A stretch of DNA of 36,450 bases from an uncultured Blautia sp. (GCA_945864225.1 CAMBAL010000022.1:1-36450); one strand, 5' to 3'. Numbered from the stretch's first letter, positions 1-6,877 are shown. A program made the numbers and translations. Notes: generated by a model not told the origin, from the sequence alone.

Positions 1-33
1 TCGTCGGCAGCGTCAGATGTGTATAAGAGACAG
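1..33 (+). other. Nextera transposase adapter (sequencing artefact)
   Basis: The first 33 bases match the Illumina Nextera read-1 adapter, including the 19-base mosaic end AGATGTGTATAAGAGACAG at 15-33. This is library sequence left at the contig edge, not genome. It also supplies a false ATG at 17 that gives the artefactual N-terminus MCIRDS on the first reading frame. Confidence 0.98.
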
Positions 34-34
34 T

Positions 35-496
35 ATTTATACCGGGAAAATCACCAATTGGAGTGAAGTTGGCGGTGAGGATATAGAAATCAAAGCTTTT
101 CAGCGTCCGGAAACCAGCGGAAGCCAGACCATGATGCGCAAACTTCTGATCGGTGATGCACAGATGGCAGAGGCGGAAAAAGAAATGATCGCCTCCGGGA
201 TGGATGATATTATTGAAGCACTGAAAAAATATGATAATTCTGCCAATGCCCTTGGCTATTCTGTATATTATTATGCATCAGAAATGTTCCGTCAGCCGGG
301 GTTGAAATTTCTTCAGATAGACGGTACAGAGCCAAATAATGAAACCATAAAATCCGGAGATTATCCACTGATCAATGAGTTTTATTGTGTAATAAATGAA
401 CAGTCCTCAGAGCGTGCTAAGGAGATAAAAACATGGCTTTTATCAGAAGAAGGACAGGATTTTGTGGAGGGATGCGGGTATGTTCCGGTTATGTAG
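35..496 (+). CDS. PstS-like solute-binding protein, C-terminal part (5' truncated by contig edge)
   Basis: This is the last ~153 residues of a periplasmic-binding-protein-like domain of the PstS family, which binds phosphate or a related oxyanion outside the membrane. Visible family features are the opening YTGKITNWSEVGG, the segment RPETSGSQTMM that resembles the anion-contacting R-xx-SG-T loop, NALGYSVYYYASEM, and a C-terminal stretch ending in KTWLLSEEGQDFVEGCGYVPV, which is typical of the family. The N-terminus lies outside the window, and the in-frame ATG at 17 belongs to the adapter. The stop overlaps the next gene by 17 bp, so the two are probably translationally coupled. No transporter permease or ATPase genes follow, so a role in phosphate import is not shown; it could be a sensory or lipoprotein variant. 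Confidence 0.8.
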   Translation: MYTGKITNWSEVGGEDIEIKAFQRPETSGSQTMMRKLLIGDAQMAEAEKEMIASGMDDIIEALKKYDNSANALGYSVYYYASEMFRQPGLKFLQIDGTEPNNETIKSGDYPLINEFYCVINEQSSERAKEIKTWLLSEEGQDFVEGCGYVPVM

Positions 497-2258
497 AACT
501 GATAAAAACAGACGATTTTTCAGAGTTACTGTCGCAGCCGTATGCCTTCTGACAGGCGGGATTTTTCTGACAGAAAATAAATGTCAGGGCGAAGAAATTG
601 CCACGATTGACCCTATATCTTCCCGAACAATTGCCGGTACGGCAGCTCCGGACAGTAAAGATACTGCAGCAGATTTAACATCTGTGAATGATAAGGATAC
701 TGCAGCAGATTTCACGTCTGTGAATGACAAAAATACTGCAGTAGATGCAGAATATTCGGATGATACGAATGCTGCTGTTATTCCGCCTGTCTGTGGGGAG
801 GATGAATATGTGCTGCTTTCTGTGGGAGATAATTACGCGGAACTATACGATGGGCAGGGAAATTATTTGTCGCAGTGCCGTGCCTGCATGGACAGTACTT
901 ATGAAATCTGTACAATAAAGAAAAAATATGTTCTGGACTATGCAGATGATACTGCGTGGAGTGTATACAGCATGCCGGAATTGCAGATCATTAAGGAATA
1001 TCCTGTGGACGATTATCAGATTCAGATCAGTGGAGAGGTATTTCTGGTTACAGATCGTCATAGCGGGGCATTTGCATTGTATGATTGTCATGGTGATATT
1101 TTATATGAATCCGGGGATTGGACAGAAGGACAGGAATTCTATGATGAGGAGTCCGTTCCGGATAAATCTTTGCAGGAAGCAGGATATGAGGAGTCCGATT
1201 CGGATAAATATTCGGAGAAAGCAGAATATGAGGAGTCCCTGCAGAAAAATATCGATGAGTTCTCGATGAATGAGTATTTTCTGGGAAGGATTCTGGTGTT
1301 GGATGACGGATATCTGATTGGCTCCATCAGAATGACGGATGATGGATATTTTGCTGCCGGAAATCCGGTATGGGTCAGCAGAGACGGGAATCAGAGCAGA
1401 GTAATTACAGACGAGTATCTGACGGAAGAGTTTGCGGAATGGAATCTTCAGGAATTTGGAAATGATGTTTTTGTTTTTGACTGGAATGAAGATACCGGTG
1501 CGATTTATAATCTGGACGGAAATATGCTTCTGGGTGATATTGTATCGTATTTAAGTACATACGCGGATGATGAATTTTGTTCTGTATTTAATTCCGGCGA
1601 GAATTATCGGATATCTCTGGTGCTCAGAGAAATGGACGGAATGTGTCTGATTTATAATACCGATCTGGAAGAATGCGGAATCATGAATGTTCCTGAGGAT
1701 GGATACTGGAGCAGCAGATATGCCGGAGGATTTGTAACAGGAGTATCTTACCGGCAGCTGGACGGAAAAGAATGTGAAGGCTTTGTAAAGTATCGAAATA
1801 CCTGCTGGTACCCTTATGTCTCGGAGGAAAATGCAGGTGTGATCTATGCAGACGGGGAACAGATTTCCGTTCCTATGGAGCCGGGGGAAACTCTGAGTAC
1901 CCTGAATGATGCCTATCTGATAAAAGGAAAGTATGTGGATGAAAACTATTCAGAACTTCTTATCAACCGCAAAACAGGAGAGACACTTCTGGAGTCAGAA
2001 TGGAGAGAAAATGGAAATATTTATTTTACATTGGGGTCAGATTATTGTATCATAACAGAAGATAAGGAAAGTGATAACGGGTATGAAACAAAAATAAAAA
2101 TCATGGATGAGGAAGGGAAGATCTGCTTTGAATCAGAGAATGTGAGGGCATCTGTCTGGAAAAACGGATATATTGTTCTGGACCGCGGAATCTACCATGG
2201 AATTGCTGACCGAAATGGAAACTGGATTATAAAAACTGTAAACGGATGGGAAGAATAG
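480..2258 (+). CDS. secreted protein with WG-repeat-like beta segments and in-frame tandem repeats, function unknown
   Basis: This is a 592-residue protein. I chose ATG 480 because GGAGG at 466-470 lies 9 bases upstream; the TTG at 462 has no such site. Residues ~12-35 form a basic-then-hydrophobic signal peptide (RRFFRVTVAAVCLLTGGIFL), so export is expected. A Ser/Asp/Thr-rich linker follows and contains two 12-residue repeats (DTAADLTSVNDK). The body alternates beta-strand-like segments such as YAELYDGQGNYLSQ, GAIYNLDGNMLLG and HGIADRNGNWIIK, which resemble WG/beta-propeller repeats. A second, 14-residue repeat (EES..DK....A.Y) sits near residue 223. No catalytic motif was recognised. Overlap with the binding-protein gene upstream and a 3-bp gap to the next gene suggest one operon. 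Confidence 0.7.
   Translation: MFRLCRTDKNRRFFRVTVAAVCLLTGGIFLTENKCQGEEIATIDPISSRTIAGTAAPDSKDTAADLTSVNDKDTAADFTSVNDKNTAVDAEYSDDTNAAVIPPVCGEDEYVLLSVGDNYAELYDGQGNYLSQCRACMDSTYEICTIKKKYVLDYADDTAWSVYSMPELQIIKEYPVDDYQIQISGEVFLVTDRHSGAFALYDCHGDILYESGDWTEGQEFYDEESVPDKSLQEAGYEESDSDKYSEKAEYEESLQKNIDEFSMNEYFLGRILVLDDGYLIGSIRMTDDGYFAAGNPVWVSRDGNQSRVITDEYLTEEFAEWNLQEFGNDVFVFDWNEDTGAIYNLDGNMLLGDIVSYLSTYADDEFCSVFNSGENYRISLVLREMDGMCLIYNTDLEECGIMNVPEDGYWSSRYAGGFVTGVSYRQLDGKECEGFVKYRNTCWYPYVSEENAGVIYADGEQISVPMEPGETLSTLNDAYLIKGKYVDENYSELLINRKTGETLLESEWRENGNIYFTLGSDYCIITEDKESDNGYETKIKIMDEEGKICFESENVRASVWKNGYIVLDRGIYHGIADRNGNWIIKTVNGWEE
660..752 (+). repeat. 36-bp in-frame tandem repeat, about 2.5 copies
   Basis: Copies at 660-695 and 696-731 differ at only a few bases, and a partial third copy starts at 732 (AATACTGCAGTAGATGCAG). 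They encode DTAADLTSVNDK, DTAADFTSVNDK and NTAVDA. The repeat lies in the linker just after the signal peptide of the 592-residue secreted protein. Confidence 0.9.
1146..1238 (+). repeat. 42-bp in-frame tandem repeat, two copies plus a partial third
   Basis: Copies at 1146-1187 and 1188-1229 both begin GAGGAGTCCG, and a third starts GAGGAGTCC at 1230. The encoded 14-residue unit is EES-x-x-DK-x4-A-x-Y. It is a polar, acidic insertion between beta-rich parts of the secreted protein. Confidence 0.88.
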
Positions 2259-2261
2259 TAA

Positions 2262-2543
2262 ATGAAAGATGCATGTACAATTACTGAATTGTATCGCCGG
2301 GTTGGAAAGACATTTCGCTCCATGGGAGCCGATCAGGTTGTGCTGCTCAGTTCCAGAAATAGCCCGGATTCATCATGTGAAATGATTCTGGAAATTGCTG
2401 TGGACGGGAGTGTAAAGGCAGAAAGTCTGCAGGAGAAATGCAGAGAATTATGGCCTCATATCGAGATAAAAATCACCTGTCCGGGAGAGGATTCCGACAT
2501 TTTTTTTGAGGAAGAGATGATGTTGGATGGTATTCGATTATAA
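2262..2543 (+). CDS. small nucleotidyltransferase-like protein, active site apparently degenerate
   Basis: This is a 93-residue protein starting 3 bp after the stop of the secreted protein. The segment ADQVVLLSSRNSPDSSCEMILEIAVDG (residues ~23-49) has the shape of the MNT/polymerase-beta strand-turn-helix normally written V-x-LFGSRA-x-G...SD-x-DL-x-V. The tail EEEMMLDGIRL resembles the usual end of such proteins. The key residues differ: GS is SS and the metal-binding D-x-D is not present (EMILEI). It may therefore be a non-catalytic relative, or the resemblance may be coincidental. No Shine-Dalgarno site is evident, so translation probably depends on coupling to the upstream gene. Confidence 0.4.
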   Translation: MKDACTITELYRRVGKTFRSMGADQVVLLSSRNSPDSSCEMILEIAVDGSVKAESLQEKCRELWPHIEIKITCPGEDSDIFFEEEMMLDGIRL

Positions 2544-2747
2544 GAAATGCTAGAGCGTGTTTGAAAATTCATTTCCGCCATCTGCACGCCCTACTTTGCA
2601 GGAAATTTATCTCGCATTCGGTCAACATAGCCCGGAAAAATAAATGACTATTTATATCACGCAGGCAAGTAATATAGCCGGTTATTTATTATTCGATGTA
2701 CTAAATCTTGTGATTAAAGTTAGATTAATAATAAGGAGGAAGACAAA
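2544..2747 (+). other. intergenic region with a dispersed-repeat-like segment
   Basis: No gene was found in these ~200 bases. The segment 2551-2640 starts TAGAGCGTGTTTGAAAATTC and is more GC-balanced than its surroundings. Its first 10 bases recur exactly at 6843-6852, and AGCGTGTTTGAAAATTC (2554-2570) recurs with one mismatch at 15119-15135. This suggests an intergenic repeat family. The last part (2690-2740) is AT-rich and ends in the cupin ribosome-binding site; no clear promoter was seen. Confidence 0.5.
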
Positions 2748-3086
2748 GTGAATGGCAAGTTTATTACAAGAGATGATTTTCAGACAGAAGTACTGGAAAA
2801 TGGTGTCGTAAGAACAATCAAGGGGTATATTGACGATCTTATGGTAGCAGAATTGATATGGAAAAAAGGTCAAGAGGGTGCAGTACATTCTCATCCACAC
2901 CGTCAGTGTGATTATGTGGTAAAAGGAACCTTTGAGGCCAATGTGGATGGCGAAAAAAAGATTCTTGGCCCGGGAGAATGTTTTTATGTGGAGGCAAATG
3001 TACCTCATGGACTGATCGCACTGGAGGATGATGCTGTGGTTCTGGATATTTTTACACCGATGAGAGAAGATTTTATCAAAAAATAA
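2748..3086 (+). CDS. small single-domain cupin protein
   Basis: This 112-residue protein is a single cupin (double-stranded beta-helix) domain. The start is GTG 2748, set by AAGGAGG at 2733-2739, 8 bases upstream; the nearby ATG at 2752 is out of frame. Cupin motif 1 is visible as GAVHSHPHRQCDYVVKG (residues ~44-60), with the H-x-H-x-H metal ligands but without the usual Glu. Motif 2 is GPGECFYVEANVPHG. Such proteins bind a divalent metal and are often isomerases, sensors or small-molecule binding proteins. The substrate cannot be told from sequence. The gene stands alone: the hairpin at 3099-3145 follows it and the next genes run the other way. Confidence 0.85.
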   Translation: MNGKFITRDDFQTEVLENGVVRTIKGYIDDLMVAELIWKKGQEGAVHSHPHRQCDYVVKGTFEANVDGEKKILGPGECFYVEANVPHGLIALEDDAVVLDIFTPMREDFIKK

Positions 3087-3098
3087 CCATGAATAGAC

Positions 3099-3145
3099 AG
3101 CCAGGCATACAGAATGAAACTTCATTTCATTTTGTATGCCTGGCT
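3099..3145. terminator. long stem-loop between convergent genes, probable bidirectional terminator
   Basis: Arms 3099-3119 and 3125-3145 pair over 21 positions with a single imperfect pair, closing a 5-base loop. The stem begins AGCCAGGCATAC. It lies between the cupin gene and the leftward Bfd-like gene. There is no long T-run immediately after it, so termination in either direction is likely but not certain. Confidence 0.7.
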
Positions 3146-3180
3146 GAATTTACAGAGAGCCGGGATGGCTCCTCAGTCTT

Positions 3181-3360
3181 TTAATCTTTTAATAATTTCT
3201 TTGTCAGTTTCTTGACTTTCTTTTTGCATTTCCCGCAGGCTTTTCCTGCCTTGGTGGCTTTTTTGACTTCTTTGAAAGAGGTGGCACCGTTTGCCACGGC
3301 ACGGGCGACATCTCCTTTGGTTACTTTATAGCAGGAGCAGATGACTTTGTCCGGATTCAT
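3181..3360 (-). CDS. Bfd-like [2Fe-2S]-binding protein
   Basis: This is a 59-residue protein. I chose the start at 3360 because it gives MNPDKVICSCYKVTKGDV, the canonical start of bacterioferritin-associated ferredoxins; a longer reading frame from 3492 only overlaps ferritin codons. Four cysteines, C8, C10, C42 and C45, have the C-x-C...C-x-x-C spacing of the Bfd fold. The C-terminus is very Lys-rich (KKKVKKLTKKLLKD). Known Bfd proteins deliver electrons to a ferritin to release stored Fe3+ as Fe2+. Its ATG begins one base after the ferritin stop, so the two are translationally coupled and probably act together. Confidence 0.85.
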   Translation of the reverse strand: MNPDKVICSCYKVTKGDVARAVANGATSFKEVKKATKAGKACGKCKKKVKKLTKKLLKD

Positions 3361-3361
3361 A

Positions 3362-3874
3362 TTACAGTACCAGAGATGGTGCGGAGTATACACGTGCGCC
3401 GAGTTCGCTGTCCAGCATGTACAGGCTCTTCGGGTCATCGCCGAACAGTTCGAATTTCTTGATGAGACCGTCGGCATTGGTTTCTTCCTCACCCTGTTCC
3501 TTTACGAACCAGTCAAGGAACTGCATGGTACGGAAGTCCTTTACAGTATATGCTGCATCATAAATGTTATGGATCAGGCTTGTGACATACTGTTCATGTT
3601 TTAAGCCTTCTGCGAGTACCGCTTTGGCACTTGTAAGCTCTACAGCCGGTTTATCGATTGCTTCAAGAACAATTTTCTCTCCGTTGTTCTGCAGATACTG
3701 GATAAAGAGCATTGCATGGTCGCGTTCTTCCTGTGCCTGAATCTTATACCAGTTGCCGAATCCATCCAGACCATGATCATAATAATAGTTGGAGAAATCC
3801 AGATATAAGTATGCGGAATAGAATTCTTTATTTACCTGCTGATTTAACAGTTCTACTACTTTTTTGTCTAACAT
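3362..3874 (-). CDS. ftnA: non-haem ferritin
   Basis: This 170-residue protein is an FtnA-type ferritin, which oxidises Fe2+ and stores iron inside a 24-subunit shell. The ferroxidase-centre ligands fall at the E. coli FtnA positions: E17 (NKEFYS), E49/E50 and H53 (AQEERDHA), E94 (KHEQY), Q127 and E130 (KEQGEEE). The start at 3874 is set by the reverse complement of TCCTCCC at 3881-3887, 6 bases upstream; the reading frame stays open to 4105 but has no better start. A leftward promoter and a pair of tandem 19-bp repeats lie upstream. The C-terminal tail (SELGARVYSAPSLVL) is slightly longer than in E. coli. It is followed at once by the Bfd-like gene. Confidence 0.95.
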   Translation of the reverse strand: MLDKKVVELLNQQVNKEFYSAYLYLDFSNYYYDHGLDGFGNWYKIQAQEERDHAMLFIQYLQNNGEKIVLEAIDKPAVELTSAKAVLAEGLKHEQYVTSLIHNIYDAAYTVKDFRTMQFLDWFVKEQGEEETNADGLIKKFELFGDDPKSLYMLDSELGARVYSAPSLVL

Positions 3875-3911
3875 AATATGTCCTCCCTTAAGTGTATTGA
3901 TTTTTGTCTTT

Positions 3912-3940
3912 ATCATAACAAATTTTGCTTCATATGGGAA
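3912..3940 (-). promoter_or_regulatory. predicted sigma-A promoter for ferritin
   Basis: On the minus strand, -10 TATGAT (3917-3912) follows -35 TTCCCA (3940-3935) with a 17-base spacer. The -35 match is only 4 of 6, which would suit an activated or repressed promoter. The predicted transcript start is near 3905. Confidence 0.55.
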
Positions 3941-3959
3941 CAATTTTCTCCGGAAAATA

Positions 3960-3997
3960 TGAGTATTCTCATAAAAATTGAGTTTTCTCATAAAAAT
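3960..3997. repeat. two tandem 19-bp operator-like repeats upstream of ferritin
   Basis: TGAGTATTCTCATAAAAAT (3960-3978) and TGAGTTTTCTCATAAAAAT (3979-3997) differ at one base. Each contains a TGAG-N4-CTCA dyad. They lie just upstream of the predicted ferritin -35 and ~40 bp from the toxin-antitoxin promoter. This looks like a pair of regulator sites; the regulator is unknown. Confidence 0.7.
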
Positions 3998-4034
3998 AGG
4001 CGGAGTGGTTGGATGCAAAATCAATACAAATGAA

Positions 4035-4063
4035 TTGAAATAGCAATGATTATGTAATATAAT
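4035..4063 (+). promoter_or_regulatory. predicted sigma-A promoter for the toxin-antitoxin operon
   Basis: TTGAAA (4035-4040), a 17-base spacer and a perfect TATAAT (4058-4063) precede the antitoxin start by 24 bases. The ribosome-binding site GGAGGA is at 4075-4080. Confidence 0.8.
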
Positions 4064-4087
4064 AGAAAAGAAATGGAGGAATGATGA

Positions 4088-4381
4088 ATGGCTAGTACAA
4101 TTCAAATACGTGTTGATGATGAGTTAAAAAGCAAAGCAGATCAGTTGTTTAAAGATCTCGGAACAGATACAAATTCTGCAATCAGGATGTTTTTGACACA
4201 GGCTGTTGCAAATAACGGTTTTCCTTTTGAGATAAAAAGGGTAGAGCATAACCCGTATGCTGCTATGACAGAAGAAATGTTGTTAGAGAAACTTGAAAAA
4301 TCAAGAGTATCTGCATCTCAGGGAAACTATAGAACTGCGGATTCTGTCATTGCCGATATGAGGGAAAAGTATGGATTATAA
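4088..4381 (+). CDS. RelB/DinJ-family antitoxin
   Basis: This 97-residue protein has an N-terminal ribbon-helix-helix domain typical of RelB/DinJ antitoxins: MASTIQIRVDDELKSKADQLF, then a helix-turn-helix-like stretch GTDTNSAIRMFLTQAV, then NNGFPFEIK. The first ~45 residues should dimerise and bind the operator; the rest (EEMLLEKLEKSR...) should wrap the toxin. GGAGGA at 4075-4080 sets the start. The last 11 bases overlap the toxin gene, the usual antitoxin-first arrangement that keeps antitoxin in excess. Autorepression through the upstream promoter is expected from the family but not shown here. Confidence 0.9.
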   Translation: MASTIQIRVDDELKSKADQLFKDLGTDTNSAIRMFLTQAVANNGFPFEIKRVEHNPYAAMTEEMLLEKLEKSRVSASQGNYRTADSVIADMREKYGL

Positions 4382-4685
4382 AGTAGTTGTAACAGCAGAT
4401 GCAGAAGAAGATTTAAATCAATATATCAGATATTTGCTTCTGGTGAAAAAAAGCGAGCAGGCGGCGAAAAATGTTTTAGATGATTTTGAGGCTACTATTC
4501 AGAGTCTAAAAAATGTTGCAGGCAGTTTGAAACCGTGTGATAATCCACGATTAAAGAAATTGGGGTATCGAAGAATAAATTTTCTTTCACATAGGTATTT
4601 TATGATGTACAGAATCGTTGATGATATTGTGTTTGTAGATAATATTTTTCATGAATTGCAAGATTATGAAAATAAAATGATGTAA
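4371..4685 (+). CDS. RelE/ParE-superfamily toxin
   Basis: This 104-residue protein starts inside the antitoxin stop region (ATGGATTATAA). It has the RelE/ParE layout: beta-strand YKVVVTADAEEDL, two helices (IRYLLLVKKSEQAAKNVLDDFEATIQSLK), then beta strands RRINFLSHRYFMMYRIVDDIVFVDNIFHELQDYE. The HRYFMMYRI and V-x-VDNIFHE-x-QDYE segments are characteristic. RelE members cut mRNA on the ribosome and ParE members poison gyrase; sequence alone does not decide which. The pair forms a type II toxin-antitoxin module. Confidence 0.87.
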   Translation: MDYKVVVTADAEEDLNQYIRYLLLVKKSEQAAKNVLDDFEATIQSLKNVAGSLKPCDNPRLKKLGYRRINFLSHRYFMMYRIVDDIVFVDNIFHELQDYENKMM

Positions 4686-4958
4686 AAAGTAAAATCATAC
4701 AGGAAGATCTGTTACCGTGAGAAGAGGTTCCTATGTCTTATTTTTTGCCCATTTTCTGGAAAAAGTGATTAAAAAACTATTGACATTTTGTTACAGGAAT
4801 AACAGAAAAATCAATATCATACATCCGGATGACAAGAAATGACATATCAAATCAGAAAGAAACGTAGTATAATACAGCGGAGAATCATTTCAGGATGTTT
4901 GGATCACACAGGATTGCGTGTACTGAAATATCAAAATAATACCAGGGAGATAAGGGAA
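4686..4958 (+). other. intergenic region upstream of MATE exporter, possible promoter
   Basis: No gene was found. A TATAAT at 4868-4873, 86 bases before the chosen MATE start, may be the -10 box; its -35 (TATCAA, 4845-4850) is weak. A TTGACA at 4780-4785 has no good -10 partner. The reading frame is open from ATG 4839, but residues encoded before 4959 do not look like MATE sequence. Confidence 0.35.
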
Positions 4959-6320
4959 ATGCGGGATCGTTTATTTGCGGACAAAATTTTTTGCAGGAAG
5001 CTTTTCCAGCTTACTTTGCCGATCGCACTGCAGAGTCTGATGCTGGCTTCGGTGGCAGCGGCGGATGCTATTATGCTGGGGAGTGTCAGACAGGATTCTA
5101 TGGCGGCTGTATCGCTGGCAACACAGATACAGTTTATTCAGAATATGGCACTGAGTTCGATTGTCGCGGCAGCAGGTATTCTTGGAGCCCAGTACTGGGG
5201 CAAAGGCGACAAAAGGACAGTACAGGATATTTTTTGCATCAGCCTGAGGTACTGCGGGGGAGTTTCCCTTCTGTTCTTTTTGGGATGTGTCTTTTTTCCG
5301 CGTTATCTGATGATGATTTTTACGAATGAAGAGGTGCTGATCTCGATTGGAGTACGGTATCTCAGGGTTGCCGGATGGTCTTACCTGCTTACCGGGATTT
5401 CTCAGTGTTATCTGGCGATTATGAAAGTCAGTGAGCATGCATCGAAGACGGCGATGATCAGTTCCGGTGCAGTGATACTCAATATTGTATTGAATGCGGT
5501 GTTTATCTTCGGATTATTCGGAGTGCCAGCTATGGAAGTGCAGGGAGCGGCACTGGCGACCTTGATTGCCAGAATCGTGGAACTGGTATGGTGTGTGTCC
5601 TGTTCTCTGAAAGAAGGATATATCCGTCCGGACTGGAGCCGCTTTTTTAAAAGAAATGCGCTGCTGTCATCAGATTTCCGGAAATGTGCGTTTCCTCTTG
5701 TCGGAGCCGGGCTGTTCTGGGGAGTTGGATTTACTTCCTATACAGCATTTATGGGCCATATGGGGACAGATGCGGCAGCTGCGAATTCGGTAGCTTCCGT
5801 AGTCAGAGATCTGATCTGCTGTCTTTGTAACGGAATCAGCAGCGGCGGTGGAATTCTGGTTGGAAATGAACTGGGAGCCGGTAATTTGAAACGTGGAAAA
5901 CTGTATGGAGACCGCCTGGTAAAACTGGCTTTTCTGTGCGGTATTCTCTCAACGGGAATTATGTTTCTGGCAACTCCGGCAGTGCTGCATTTTGTGAAGC
6001 TTACGGACCAGGCTGGCAAATATCTGGTTGGTATGATGGTTATTATGGCTGTTTATATGATCGGGCGAGCGGTGAATACGATCATCATTAATGGAATATT
6101 TGCGGCAGGAGGAGATACGATATTTGATCTGTACAGTCTTGCAGTGAGTATGTGGGGCCTGGCGGTTCCTCTGGCAGCAGCAGGGACTTTTCTGTTCCAC
6201 TGGCCGGTACTTGTGGTGTATGCCTGCACCTGTCTTGATGAGGTCGGAAAGATTCCGTGGGTCATGATTCATTATAAGAAATATATCTGGGTAAAGGATC
6301 TGACGCGGGAGATTAATTGA
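4959..6320 (+). CDS. MATE-family multidrug/cation antiporter
   Basis: This 453-residue integral membrane protein is of the MATE/MatE family, which exports drugs or metabolites in exchange for Na+ or H+. I chose ATG 4959, preceded by AGGGAGA (4944-4950), because it gives MRDRLFADKIFCRKLFQLTLPIALQSLM, a normal MATE N-terminus and family length; ATG 4839 adds 40 unrelated residues. Family hallmarks are LPIALQSL in helix 1, AAADAIMLG, and a pseudo-symmetric second half starting near KCAFPLVGAGLFWGVGF. About 12 hydrophobic segments are visible. It is followed 12 bp later by a GNAT gene, probably cotranscribed. Confidence 0.9.
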   Translation: MRDRLFADKIFCRKLFQLTLPIALQSLMLASVAAADAIMLGSVRQDSMAAVSLATQIQFIQNMALSSIVAAAGILGAQYWGKGDKRTVQDIFCISLRYCGGVSLLFFLGCVFFPRYLMMIFTNEEVLISIGVRYLRVAGWSYLLTGISQCYLAIMKVSEHASKTAMISSGAVILNIVLNAVFIFGLFGVPAMEVQGAALATLIARIVELVWCVSCSLKEGYIRPDWSRFFKRNALLSSDFRKCAFPLVGAGLFWGVGFTSYTAFMGHMGTDAAAANSVASVVRDLICCLCNGISSGGGILVGNELGAGNLKRGKLYGDRLVKLAFLCGILSTGIMFLATPAVLHFVKLTDQAGKYLVGMMVIMAVYMIGRAVNTIIINGIFAAGGDTIFDLYSLAVSMWGLAVPLAAAGTFLFHWPVLVVYACTCLDEVGKIPWVMIHYKKYIWVKDLTREIN

Positions 6321-6332
6321 GAGGGATATTGC

Positions 6333-6845
6333 ATGGAATTTATTTTAGCGCAGAAAGAGCATCTGGAGGAGATGTGCAGAATTACCGCTGAGGCGAAGGC
6401 ACAGCTGCGGAGACTTGGACTGGATCAGTGGCAGAAAGGATATCCTTCCAGGGAAATATGGGAGGAAGATATTCGGAATCAGATGGCATGGCTTGCTGTG
6501 GAAGAGGGAAAGGTTCTGGGCGTGTTTGCTTTCCAGACCACACCGGATGTTTCGTATGGGGAAATTGACGGCAAATGGTTGACGGATGGTGCATATGCTT
6601 CCATGCACAGGGTCTGTGTGTCTGAGGAAAGCAAGGGAAAAGGTGTTGCGGGAAAGATGTTTGCACAGGGATTTGCCATGGCAGAGAAGCTTGGGTTTGG
6701 TTCCGTCCGGATTGATACGCATCCCGGGAATATGCCCATGCAGCGTGCCCTTGGGAAAGCGGGATTTTTACCCTGTGGGACCATCCATCTGAAAGGCGGT
6801 TCGGAAGATGGAGATGCGAGAGTAGCGTTTGAGCGTGTGCTGTAG
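6333..6845 (+). CDS. GNAT-family N-acetyltransferase
   Basis: This 170-residue protein has the GNAT fold. The acetyl-CoA loop is the segment HRVCVSEESKGKGVAGKMF (residues ~92-110), which matches motif A (R/Q-x-x-G-x-G/A). It is followed by a helix and DTHPGNMPMQRALGKAGFLPCGTI, the usual late strand and 'N-x-x-x-x-x-x-x-GF' region. GAGAGGG at 6319-6325 serves as ribosome-binding site. The substrate is unknown. The 12-bp gap to the MATE gene suggests a shared transcript. A copy of an intergenic repeat begins at its stop codon. Confidence 0.88.
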   Translation: MEFILAQKEHLEEMCRITAEAKAQLRRLGLDQWQKGYPSREIWEEDIRNQMAWLAVEEGKVLGVFAFQTTPDVSYGEIDGKWLTDGAYASMHRVCVSEESKGKGVAGKMFAQGFAMAEKLGFGSVRIDTHPGNMPMQRALGKAGFLPCGTIHLKGGSEDGDARVAFERVL

Positions 6846-6877
6846 AGCGTGTATGTGACGCACATCTGTCGAAAAGC
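6843..6877. repeat. dispersed intergenic repeat (copy A)
   Basis: TAGAGCGTGT (6843-6852) matches 2551-2560 exactly. The next 24 bases (6854-6877, TGTGACGCACATCTGTCGAA then AAGC) match 13871-13894 at 21 of 24 positions. GAGCGT and ACGCTC (6887-6892) could also form a stem. Confidence 0.6.

Noticed and set aside
462-479. TTG 462 as start of the secreted protein
   Set aside because: The GGAGG at 466-470 lies downstream of it and is correctly placed for ATG 480.
17-496. ATG 17 as start of the first gene
   Set aside because: The first five codons and most of the sixth are Nextera adapter sequence; the gene is truncated at base 34.
4839-4958. N-terminal extension of the MATE gene
   Set aside because: The residues are basic and unlike MATE proteins; ATG 4959 has a better ribosome-binding site and a normal length.
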